Source of the DNA: Brachypodium distachyon
Lineage: Eukaryota > Streptophyta > Magnoliopsida > Poales > Poaceae
DNA: 64,000 nt
NCBI RefSeq assembly: GCF_000005505.3
Contig: NC_016132.3
Coordinates: forward strand, 39,880,914 to 39,944,913
Direction: 5' to 3'
The position numbers and the translations under genes were made by a program. The notes beneath the pieces are model-generated. The model was not told the origin of the DNA. It saw only the letters and a program-made list of their open reading frames with translations, and did no database searches. Below are positions 45,217 to 55,102 of this stretch, in pieces (position 1 is the first letter of the stretch; each line of letters opens with the position of its first letter).

Positions 45217-46611
45217 CTAGTGATAATGGGAAGGTAAGTTTACTTTCATGGGGTTGGCTAATGTGCTAACAGGTAATCCATTTTGATGCACAAATCCTCT
45301 TGATATGAAAGAATGGGATGCACCGGTATCAAACAGTACTAAAGCTTTAAATGAATTAATGATAAAGGTACCGATGACTATACCTTGCTCCTCGGTGATC
45401 TCTTCCACGTCGATGTGGTTCACATTGCCCTTCTGGAATGGGTTTGGTTTAACCCCATTCCCTGTCAACCTCTCCGGGCAGTCGTTGGAGTAGTGCCCCA
45501 TCTTGTGGCACTTGAAGCACTCCACCTGGCTCATGTCCCTGCCAGGGTTGCGATTCTGTCCGGCTCCATTGCCATTGGTGAGGCCCTTTCCATTTCCAAT
45601 ATGGCTTCCACCTCCATTGTGGTTACCATTTCTGTTGTGGTGCCTCGGGCGATGCTGCTGCTGCTGCTGGTTCTGCTGCTGAGGCTGGCGCTGCTGGTGT
45701 TGGTGCTGCTGGTGCTTGCTGCTGCTATTGTTCCCGGTATGGCGGTTCTGATGGCCATACCCTCCACTGCGTCTGTCGTTGTGGTCCCCGGCCCTGTGCA
45801 CAAACGAACTGCCACTGCCGTCCTGGGTGATGCGCGGCTTCTGATGTGGCCCCGCGTGAGAGTCTCCTTGGTGGAGTCTCCTCTTGCGGTTCTCCATCTG
45901 GTGGAGCTTGTTCTCCAATACAATCGTCTTATCAATGAGCGATTGGTAGGTAGGAGTGTAAGCAACAGCCAACTGAACGGAGAGCTCATCGTTTAGCGCA
46001 TCCAAGAATCTCTCTCGGCGCTTGGCATCCGTGTTCACCTCATCCGGCGCATAGCGGGCAAGGCTGTTGAATTGGTCGATGAACTCGACCACAGTGCGGC
46101 TTCCTTGTCTGAGTCGTAGAAATTCCTTCTTCTTCAAATTAAGCACCCCCGTTGAGATATGGGCGGTGCGGAAAGCTTCTTGGAACATATCCCAGGTGGC
46201 ATGTTCAATGGGGGTGGTGATCTGGTAGTTCTCCCACCAAGATGCTGCTGGTCCTTCCAACAGATGGGCTGCAAACCGAACCTTTTCCTCCTCGGTGCAG
46301 TTGATAGTCACTAAGTTCTTATTCACAGAGCGGAGCCAGTCGTCTGCCACGATTGGCTCTGGTGAGCTGGAGAAGGTGGGTGGGCGCAAGCGCAGAAACC
46401 TGGTTAGCATATCCACCTGTGGAGGGTGGTGTTGCTGGTTGTTGTTGGGGTTCTGCTGGTGGTTGGCGTTGTTGTTGGCCATTTGCTGAGTGATCAGCTG
46501 GAAAAATTGGGTCTGGGCGGCCAACAGTTGCTGCATGGTTGCAGCATTCCCTTCTGCTTCGGCGTTGTTAGCCTCAGCGTTGTTGGCTGGGTTCTGGCGT
46601 CTCGGAGGCAT
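45217..46611 (-). CDS. gag and start of protease of E2
   Basis: The frame starts [16 protein letters not shown] at 46611 (ATG right after AAACAG) and runs about 464 codons to a TAG at 45217. It has a Gln/Asn-rich N-terminus, a retrotransposon gag core ([32 protein letters not shown]), a His/Gln/Asn low-complexity region and a CCHC zinc knuckle [14 protein letters not shown]. It ends with the aspartic protease active site [11 protein letters not shown]. Gag forms the particle and binds RNA. This frame is open throughout, but the protease is cut short by the frameshift at about 45215. Open frames on the opposite strand (45385-45996) are shadows of the biased composition. Confidence 0.92.
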   Translation of the reverse strand: MPPRRQNPANNAEANNAEAEGNAATMQQLLAAQTQFFQLITQQMANNNANHQQNPNNNQQHHPPQVDMLTRFLRLRPPTFSSSPEPIVADDWLRSVNKNLVTINCTEEEKVRFAAHLLEGPAASWWENYQITTPIEHATWDMFQEAFRTAHISTGVLNLKKKEFLRLRQGSRTVVEFIDQFNSLARYAPDEVNTDAKRRERFLDALNDELSVQLAVAYTPTYQSLIDKTIVLENKLHQMENRKRRLHQGDSHAGPHQKPRITQDGSGSSFVHRAGDHNDRRSGGYGHQNRHTGNNSSSKHQQHQHQQRQPQQQNQQQQQHRPRHHNRNGNHNGGGSHIGNGKGLTNGNGAGQNRNPGRDMSQVECFKCHKMGHYSNDCPERLTGNGVKPNPFQKGNVNHIDVEEITEEQGIVIGTFIINSFKALVLFDTGASHSFISRGFVHQNGLPVSTLANPMKVNLPSHYH

Positions 46612-46895
46612 CTGTTTAGGATAGCATAGATGAGGAATAATAGACAGAATAGATCTAAGGATGTCCAAACCCCAAAACAAGATATAACACAAGCATATTC
46701 CAATCATACACTCAATCAATCATAAAAGTTTTGGAAATCATAGCAAAAACACACTTGTTCATGATGGGGTACTGCCCATAAAAATACGTAAAATGCAATC
46801 GATCTACATTGCCATACACATGGGTTTTATGGTCAATGACTAACTCGCAAAGCTGATAACTAAACATAAATGATAAAGTCTGGCAGGTATCGAGA
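46612..46895 (-). other. Spacer between upstream ORF and gag of E2
   Basis: About 280 bases of AT-rich leader. The last ~50 bases before gag (TCCTCATCTATGCTATCCTAAACAG) match the E1 leader at 27080-27115 and look like a 3' splice site with a pyrimidine-rich tract. The rest is specific to E2. A frame upstream and in phase with gag is open, but it begins inside this spacer and lacks similarity to E1. Confidence 0.6.
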
Positions 46896-47725
46896 CTAGG
46901 GAGGTGGGGCTGATGTCGCGGCTCCATTCACCCTCTTCCTCTTGGAGCGGGTGTTGGTGGCAGGGGTGTCCATCTCGCGGACCTCCTGGGGCTCCTCCTT
47001 CTCAGTCAGCACCTCCTCCTGTGGTACCACTTCCTGATCCTGTGGTGGAGGTGGGGCCTGGTCCGGTGCGGCAGCTGGCGCTGGCTCGACGGCTGCTGCG
47101 GCTTCGGCTACCATGAAAGCCTTAAACCACTTGCTGTAGTAGCAGTTCAGGTCTCTCTCGTACGTCAGTTGGTCGATGGCGTCTCCCATGTTGAGGATGG
47201 TGTTCTGTAGCAAAGTCTTATCCTCCTGCCATTGGGTCTTTTCCTCTAGCAGATGACCAACTAGCTTCTCAGCATCGTCAGTCCTGGTCCTCACCAAGGC
47301 AGGTCTCCAGATCCTCGGTGTTAATCTCCATGTTCTCGAAGTGGGTTGTCACTGGGGTGGCATCTTCGTCGTTGGTCGTAGCCACTGCCGAGCATGCATG
47401 GTTCCGCCTTCCAAAGAGGAGGAAGGGGGAGTCCTCGGGAAACTCGTGCCGATAGTCTTGGCACACCTGCGCGAAGGTGCACTGCATGGCGAACTGAAGG
47501 CCTTGCTCGAAGGTGGGGTAGCGGGCGATGAAGGTGATATCCTGTGTGGCAGGCGCGATCTCACGCCCGCGGATCTTCGCCTCAATCTCCCACCGGGGCT
47601 GCCATCCCTCGGGTGCAGCGGTCTCAACTCGGCCTCTGAACCTGGGTGGTGGCAGGTCAAGAGACGCACACAGTGCCGCCAATGGGGCACTGAACAACTA
47701 GTCGTCGTCCGTGGAGGGATAGTAG
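46896..47725 (-). pseudogene. Upstream ORF (ORF1) of E2, main part
   Basis: Two overlapping minus-strand frames, 47725-47278 and 47297-46896, together form one protein of about 275 residues with a frameshift near 47285. It continues from the ATG at 54610 across the solo LTR. Blocks: a Pro-rich segment (PPPRFRGRVETAAPEGWQPR), the folded-looking stretch ITFIARYPTFEQGLQFAMQC, a helical stretch (EEKTQWQEDKTLLQNTILNM) and a Pro/Ala/Gln-rich tail ending in RSKRKRVNG, a possible nuclear localisation signal. A TAG stop interrupts the frame just inside (about 47698-47700). I recognise no domain. It lies where E1 has only a short leader. Extra ORFs upstream of gag are known in Ogre-type elements, but not, as far as I know, as a standard chromovirus feature. 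Confidence 0.65.
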
Positions 47726-48162
47726 TGAAGCGATCCTCCCCCTTACTAGGGTTCGATCTCTGTGCTTACTGTGCTAGTTCCTAGATCGACTCACTAGCAC
47801 ACACAGTTTCATGATGAGGTATACAGAAACAAAGGTCAAAAGTACTTTATTACATCGCATCATCCAGAATTTAAATAGTACTTACAACCTCGCATGACCT
47901 CTTGGGCCAGCTTAAAACAAATACTGTTTCATCATCATAAAACAATGTTTCAAAACTGCAGCGGAAAAGGGTATAACAAAAGGGCCTCAACTACTCCAAG
48001 GTGAGAGCATATTGGAATGTAAGCACATGACCCATGACAAAACGACGAACCTCACTCATCGTCGGATCCACCTGCATTGTTAATTGCAGCCACTACGTGG
48101 TCAATACATTTGAATGTATTCGCAAGTTCACCAGAATTATAAAGGACCTACCAAGTACATGC

Positions 48163-49562
48163 TGTAACATCCCAAAATTCAAACTTTTACATGTGCATTG
48201 CATCCATGAGCATCATGCCACATTTGCATATTTGAATTAAAATTTTGAATCTCAAAAGGGCTTTAAAACATTTGGTTTACACCCATTTGAGCTTTGGATT
48301 TTCCAACCAATAGGGTTTATGCATAAAAGGGGTTTAATGCATATATAAGCTATCCCATGATTCTTGGATAATTATTTGGACTTGAAAAAGTATTTTATTT
48401 AAATAGATATATGGCCCTAAAGGCATTTATAGAGCAAATGTATTTTTATATATTTTATTTTGGAGAGAAACTACTTCCAAAAGTTGTATCATGGTAGAAC
48501 ATGATTTTACAAATTTTCTTGAATTTATTTGGACCAATTTGGAGTTCAAACTCAAAAGTTATCAAAGAAATGAGAAAAACAGAAAAAGAAAAGGCCAAAA
48601 GAAAAAAAAAAGAGTAAACGGACCGGCCCGGCCGAATTGGGCCGAACCGGCCCAACATCTCGCGCGCGCCCGCCGCCCTGCCAGCCCCGCGCCGCACGCC
48701 CGCGCCCGCACCCGCTGACAGGTGGGGCCCACTTGTCAGGGGCTTCGTCCTGGCGGGGAAAGCTCCCGCAATCCCCGCGCCACCTGCCTTGTACACCGCC
48801 GCGCGCTCACCGCCGCAATCTCCTCACTCCGACCTTCCCAAAACGCGCAGCCCGCGTCCCTATAAAGCCCTCGCCGCCTCGCTTCTTTCCCCTCTGCTCG
48901 CCCCCGCTCGCACGCCGCCCGGCCGCCCCGATTCTTCGCCGGAAATACCTCGGCTGCCGCCGTTTCTCGCGCCTCTCCGACGAGCCACGAGCCTCGTCTT
49001 TTCTTCTTCCACACGTCCGTGCGATCATTTTGACACGCTTCGTGCTTCGTTTGGTGCTCTGTAGCCGTCGGGAGCCGCCGCTCGAGCGTCGCCGGAGTCC
49101 GATGACCGTGCCGCCGTCTTCACGTGTCCTAGGCAAGCCCTCTGACCTCCGGAAGCCGCGCCGACTCCGTCACCGAGCGCGCCGTGCCGCGCCACGTCGA
49201 CCCCGCCCGTCCACGAGCCGCCCGCGTCGCCGGAGACCCTGCGTCGCCGCTCCGCGTCGTCGCCGCCGCCTTCGTCTCTGACCCCGGCCGAAACCCTAGC
49301 ACCGGTGAGCTCCATCTTCGATCTCGGCCGTTGGATCTTCATCAACGGTCGAGGTTAGAACTTTTTATTCCTTATAAACTGAACCGGTACCGACGAATAG
49401 GAACACACCACGTGGCACCCGAGTTATAAAATAAAAATCTAATTTTAATCCCCAAGAATTAATAAAAGGCATTTTGCAGATAAGCCCCTGTAACTTCAAA
49501 AGATCATAACTTTAAATTTGTTTGGCCAAATTTAATGATCCACACCTTGTTGGAATCCTTAG
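48163..49562 (+). repeat. Truncated family A1 LTR, opposite strand
   Basis: It starts TGTAACATCCCAAAATTC at 48163 and proceeds through the promoter region (CCTATAAAGCCC at 48858-48869) and GC-rich leader to the GATCCACACCTTGTTGGAAT block. It then switches at about 49562 into minus-orientation LTR sequence. The 3' half is missing. Together with 49563-50961 it forms a large imperfect inverted repeat. Frames such as 48637-49281 are GC-rich artefacts. Confidence 0.88.
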
Positions 49563-50961
49563 GAATTCAAACACTCTTCGCAATCACACAGTTCGCTCTC
49601 CGAGAAAGCTAAACAATACAAACGATGCATACATAAACACACCAGACAAACAAAAAAATATGTATGCCATGATGCAATGCAAAACATGTGACATGAGTGG
49701 GTTGATTTTATTCGGGTGATCTACTGGTCCAAAGCCTTGAGAATTAAGCACATGTATTTAGGTTTTTAAACAAAAAGCAAAAGTTAGGGTTTAAACCCTA
49801 AAATGAGGTTTGATTTGCATTTGCAAAACAATTTAATTCAAAATATTTATTCCTCTGTCCCATTGGACAGAGGACAATTAAACAAAATTTTCGGCACTGG
49901 TTTCATTCAAAAAGGACCTCTAGATAATTAGTTATGACTTAAATGGCATAAAACCCTAATCTGTAATTTGAATGTGATTCAAATATTTAGATGTGATCCA
50001 AAAGATTCTACATTTCCTAAGGATTCCAAAAAGGTGTGGATCATTAAATTTGGCCAAACAGATTTAAAGTTATGATCATTTGAAATTACAGGGGCCTATC
50101 TGCAAAATGCCATTTAATTGTTCCGGCGAATTAAAAATTAGATTTTCATTTTATTTATGCAATGACACGTGGCGGCTCCTGATTGGTGCATACCGATTCG
50201 TTTAAAATAAAAACCTAGGATCTAATCCGGACTGTGGGATCACGATCGGACGGTCGGGCGGCTAGGGTTTTACCTCCGCGGCGGCGGCGGTCGCCGGAGA
50301 CGAGGGAGACGGCGGCGCGGGCACGGGCAGGCGACTCCTCCGGTGAAGCGGACGGCGCGGGGAGGTCACGGGGAGGCACGGCGCGGCACGGCGGATTCGG
50401 TGACGGGGTCGGCGGCGCTCGGGGACGGCGGACGCCTTGCCTGGGACGTAGATGAGCGTGGCGGCGCGATCGGAACTCCGGCGAGCTTCGGGTGATGACG
50501 GGGGCTGCGCTACGGGGCATAAAACGGCAAAAAGAGCGCGTCAAACGGTGCAGAACGGAGAGGGAAGAAAAAAGAGCCAAGTCGCGGCGGCTATGACTCA
50601 CCGGCGAGGTCGGGGCGACGCGGGAACGGCGGCGGCGCGAAGCTTTTTCTGGTGAGGGATTGGGGCGGCCTGGCGGCGTGCGAGCGGGGGCGAGAAGGGG
50701 GAAAGAGAAGAGGAGGGGGAGAGCTTTATAGAGACGCGGGCTCGGAGCTTCGGGAAGGTCGGAGCCGGCAGGGCTGCGGCGCGCGCGAGGGATTGGGCCG
50801 GTTCGGCCCAAAGTAGCCGGGCCGGTCCGGTTTCCTCCTTTTTTCTGCTTTTCTCATTTCTTTGATAACCTTATGTTTTGAACTCCAAATTGGTCCAAAT
50901 AAAATCCAGAAAATTCGTAAAATCATGTTCTACCATGATACAACTTTTGGAAGTAGTTTCT

Positions 50962-53900
50962 TGTAATATCCCAAAATTTCAAACTTTTACATGTGCATTG
51001 CATCCATGAACATCATGCCACAATTGCATGTTTGAATTCAAATTTGAATCACAAAAGGCTTTAAAAGATTTTGTTTACACCCATGTAAGCTTTGGATTTT
51101 CAAACAAATAGGTTTTATACATTAAAAGGGGTTTAATGCATATATAAGCTATCCCATAATTTTTGGTTAATCATTTGGAGTTGAAAAAACAAATATTTTA
51201 TCTAAATGGATATATAGCCCTAAAGGCATTTATAGGGCAAATGTATTTTTATATATTTTATTTTGAGGGGAAAATACTCCCAAAAGTTGTATCATGGTGG
51301 TACATGATTTTACAAATTTTCTGGAATTTTTTTGGACCAATTTGGAGTTCAAAATCAAAAGATATCAAAGAAATAAGAAAAACAGAAAAAGAAAAGGGTA
51401 AAAGAAAAAAAAAGAGCAAACGGACCAGCCTGGCCGAATTGGGCCGAATCGGCCCAACTCCCTCGCGCGCGCCACAGCCCCGCTGGCTCGGCCACCCACG
51501 CGCGCGCGCCCGAGCCACCGACAGGTGGGGCCCACCTGTCGGGGTCGTCCCTTACCTCGGGCAAGCGCCCGAGATCGCGCCGCCGTCCCCGCGCGTGACC
51601 GCCGCGCGCCATCACCGGGATCCGCGCCTCCGCCCTTCCTTTTGCACGCCCGAGCGCGTCCTTTTAAGCCCCGCGACCCCCTCTCTTTTTCCCTTCTGCT
51701 CCCCCTCGCTATGACGCCGCCAGGCTGCCCCGATTCCTCGCCGAAAAGCTCCGCCGTCGCCGCCGTTCACCGCGCCGCCCCGACCTCGCCGGTGAGCATT
51801 ACCGCCCGAGCTCACAAATTTCTGGAGCGTCTTCCCCTTGCGCTTCGTTTGACGCGCGCCATCTTCACTCCCATGTGATGCAGCTCCCCGCCGACGACCG
51901 CCCGTGCCCGCGCCGCCGTCCGCCGTGCCGCGCCGCCCGCCCGTCTTGTCCTAGGCGCCGACCCCGCTGTCCCCGAGCGCCGCCGACCGCGCCCCCGTCT
52001 CCGCCGTGCCGCGCCGCGGCTCCCCGTGTCCTCCCCGACGCCCGAGGTCCACCCGAACGCCGCCCGCCTCCACGCCCGAGCCGCGCCGCCGCCGGTTTCC
52101 GTCGCCGGAAACCTAACCTCGCCGGTGAGTTTCCCCCGATCGATCTCGTCCGTCCATCCATCTTCAACGGTGTAGATTAGATCGTCCTTATTCCCTTAAA
52201 CCGAACCGGTACCGGCGAATAGGAACGCGCCACGTGGCATCTATTTTTATAAAATAAAAATCTAATTTTAATTCCCCGGATTAATTAAAAGGCACTTTTG
52301 CAGATAGACCCCTGTAACTTCAAATGATCATAACTTTAAATCTGTTTGGCCAAATTTAATGATCCACACCTTTTTGGAATCCTTAGAAAATTTAGAATCT
52401 TTTGGCACTTTCCAATTTAGAATTTGAATATTTGAATCACATTCAATTTACAGATTAGGGTTTTATACCATTTAAATCATAACTAATTATTTAGGAGTCC
52501 TTTTTGAATGAAACCAGTGCCCACAATTTTTTTTTATTGTCCTCTGTCCAATGGGACAGAGAACTAAATATTTTGAATTAAATTGTTTTGCAGGTGCAAA
52601 TAAAACCTCCTTTCAGGGTTTAAACCCTAAACTTTGTTACTAGTTTAAAACCCTAATTGCATGTGCTTAAATTATTTATGCTTTGGATCAGTAGATCACC
52701 CAAACAAAATAAACCAAACTCATGTCACATGTTCTGCATTGCATCATGGCATACATAATCTTTTGCTTGTATGGTTTGTTTTATGTATGTGTATGTTTGC
52801 TGGATTGTATAGTTTTCTCGAAGAGCGAACTGTGTGACTGTGAAGAGTGTCTGAATACCAACTACTATCAAGGCAAGTTCACTTTGATCATTATCCCATT
52901 ATTTTATTATGCACTAGATTTTTATTGGTTGCATTGTTAGGATTATTATTGTATCTATGCTAGCTATGATCTCTCCTAGTAGTATAGGACACTCTTGCCA
53001 TTTCCTCACCACCAATTGCCGTCGTAGTAGTAAAATGCTATGCTATGATAATAAACGAGGGCGATATTATTACAATGTGATACTATTGAATTACAAATAT
53101 AGTTTTCCTAGTGTATGGCAAAACAAGTAATTCAATGAACCGTCCTGGGTAGGCTGCTTTGAGGAAGTGGAGATGTATGCGGCGTCAGGTCCATTTCTAT
53201 GGGTCCATTTCTATGAGTCGTCTCGCCATTTCTATGGGAGCGCCTGCGTTGCAACCGAGGAATGCACCCGGGGTAACAAGAGACTGGACTAGTTTCCTGT
53301 TTAGTAGCTTCCAGTACAACCACATGGTATTATGGGCTCTGCCAGGATGGATGTAAGAAATATGAACCCGGATCCGAGGTGACATCGGTATGTAGCAGTG
53401 TAGGTGGGGTCGCGTCCCTCAGGTGGTCTGGGGGATTATGTTCTGAAAATTCCTGTAGTCGATGCCATTGCTACTCTACCCTGAGGACAGCAAGGGATTA
53501 ACACGTCGATTTCTTGTGGGTAAAGTGTACCACCTCTCGAGAGTGTCAAACTAAGTACTTAGCCGTGTCCCCGGTTACGGACAATTATGAGCAACTAGAT
53601 ATTGGAGCTGTAAGGAAGGTCTCACTCATTCCAAATTCCTAATAAAACAAATGGATTGAACTGGGTAGGAGCATTGATGTTTCTACTCAATGTGCCTAGG
53701 TTAATAGGAGCATGGGTGTTTCTACCCCGTGTCCATTAGAATTCAAAATTATTTGTCTAAAAATGATAGGAGTTGAATAATGATGCTTTATGCAAAATAG
53801 CCAAACCCCACTTAGCCAAACTACGCATGTACTTGGTAGGTTCTTTATTACTCTAGTGAGCTTGCCAATACATTCCAATGTATTGACCATGTAGTGGCTG

Positions 53901-54250
53901 CAACTAACAATGCAGGTGGATCCGACGATGAGTGAGGTTCGTCGTTTTGTCATGGGTCATGTGCTTACATTCCAACATGCTCTCACCTTGGAGTAGTGTG
54001 GCCCTTATGTTCTACCCTTTTCCGCTGCAGTTTTGAAACATTGTTTTATGATGATGAAACAGTATTTGTTTTATGCTGGCCCAAGAGGTCATGCAAGGTT
54101 GTAAGTACTATTTAAATTCTAGATGATGCGATGTAATAAAGTACTTTTGACCTTTGTTTCTGTGTACTTCATCATGAAACTGTGCGTGCTAGTGAGTTGA
54201 TCCAGGGACTAGCACAGAGATCGAACCCTTGGTGAAGGCGGATCGCTTCA
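50962..54250 (+). mobile_element. Family A1 solo LTR, intact
   Basis: A 3289-bp LTR from TGTAATATCCC at 50962 to GGATCGCTTCA at 54250, flanked by the duplication TTTCT (50957-50961 and 54251-54255). It is a textbook solo LTR inserted in the middle of a minus-orientation LTR of the same family. It retains the CTGTCCAATGGGACAGAG dyad (52544-52561), the mini-exon with AAG|GCAAGT (52872) and the AACCGTCCTGGGT block. Confidence 0.94.
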
Positions 54251-54563
54251 TTTCTCTTCAAAATATAATATATAAAAATACATTTGTCCTATAATTGCCT
54301 TTAGGGCCATATTTCTATTTAAATAAAATACTTTTTCAACTCCAAATAATTATCCAAAATTTTTGGGATAGCTTATATATGCATTAAACCCCTCTTATGC
54401 ATAAACCCTATTGGTTTGAAAATCCAAAGCTCAAATGGGTGTAAACAAAATCTTTTAAAGCCTTTTGAGATTCAAAATTTGAGTTCAAAAATGCAACTGT
54501 GGCATGATGCTTATGGATGCAATGCAGATGTAAAAGTTTGAAATTTTGGGATGTTACAAGTAG

Positions 54564-55102
54564 ACTCGGGTGAACGGTGGTACATTGCCAAACGGTGTTG
54601 GGCTTCCCATCTATATAAACAAAGAAAGTAGATAAGGGAGTATCAGTGACATGATCAAATGGTCGGATGTATGAAATAAAATAAAATAAGGTAAATGTAG
54701 TAAAGTGGGAATGAAGTAATAAACATTAGTATTAGGGTGGAAATGTCAATATAAAATTGGATACATAATATTAAGTGGGTAACATGGCAACATGATTACG
54801 GTGGTGTATGGTGTAATAAAATAAATAAAATATGCATCTGTGGTATAATATAATAAACATGCATATGTGGTATAAAGCATTGTATTTGGTGTATATGTGG
54901 AATAAAAACAATAAATATGTCATGCATATGTAGGATATAAATGCAAAGGTTTAGATGAATAGGGGTAAGGAATAAATTATATGTATATATATATAGACCA
55001 GATAGGGATAAGAATAATCCTGAGGTTTGGTCTTTGGTCTGTCTTATACTAATCAAAACTAGGGTCACGTTCCTACAGGCAACACATTGCTCTGATACCA
55101 TC
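54564..55102 (-). other. E2 leader and start of upstream ORF
   Basis: The AT-rich leader follows the primer-binding site of E2. The minus-strand ATG at 54608-54610 opens MGSPTPFGNVPPFTRVYYPS, which continues across the AGTAG-flanked solo LTR into 47720. The rest (54620-55080) is TA-rich, with a TATATATATATA run near 54983, and has no other reading frame of note. Confidence 0.7.
55089..55100 (-). other. Primer-binding site of E2 (initiator Met tRNA)
   Basis: TGGTATCAGAGC on the minus strand, two bases after the LTR end. It is the exact consensus for priming by initiator methionine tRNA, as in most plant Gypsy elements. Confidence 0.93.

Larger units (their letters stand above)
47726..54558 (-). 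mobile_element. Family A1 solo LTR inside E2, with two later insertions
   Basis: On the minus strand it starts TGTAACATCC at 54558 and ends CGCTTCA at 47726, with the 5-bp duplication AGTAG at 47721-47725 and 54559-54563. Removing it joins the E2 leader and upstream ORF in frame. Its own pieces are 54558-54256, 50961-49563 and 48162-47726. A segment equivalent to about 1184-2030 of the LTR at 744-3919 is missing between the last two pieces, replaced by a truncated opposite-strand LTR. Confidence 0.92.

Noticed and set aside
45385..45996. Long plus-strand open frame opposite gag
   Set aside because: It is antisense to the Gln/Asn/His-rich gag and exists because of that composition. The minus strand has the recognised gag and zinc knuckle.
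48637..49281. Long Arg/Pro-rich frames in the GC-rich LTR centres (also 2772-3185, 23767-24471, 38131-38536)
   Set aside because: They are produced by high GC content with few stop codons, occur on both strands, and differ between LTR copies in frame and sequence. The only real coding part is the pol end at 38341-38536.
54796..55101. Minus-strand frame of ~100 codons rich in Ile, His and Leu in the E2 leader
   Set aside because: It starts at the primer-binding site in TA-rich sequence with no start context or similarity. It is leader RNA.
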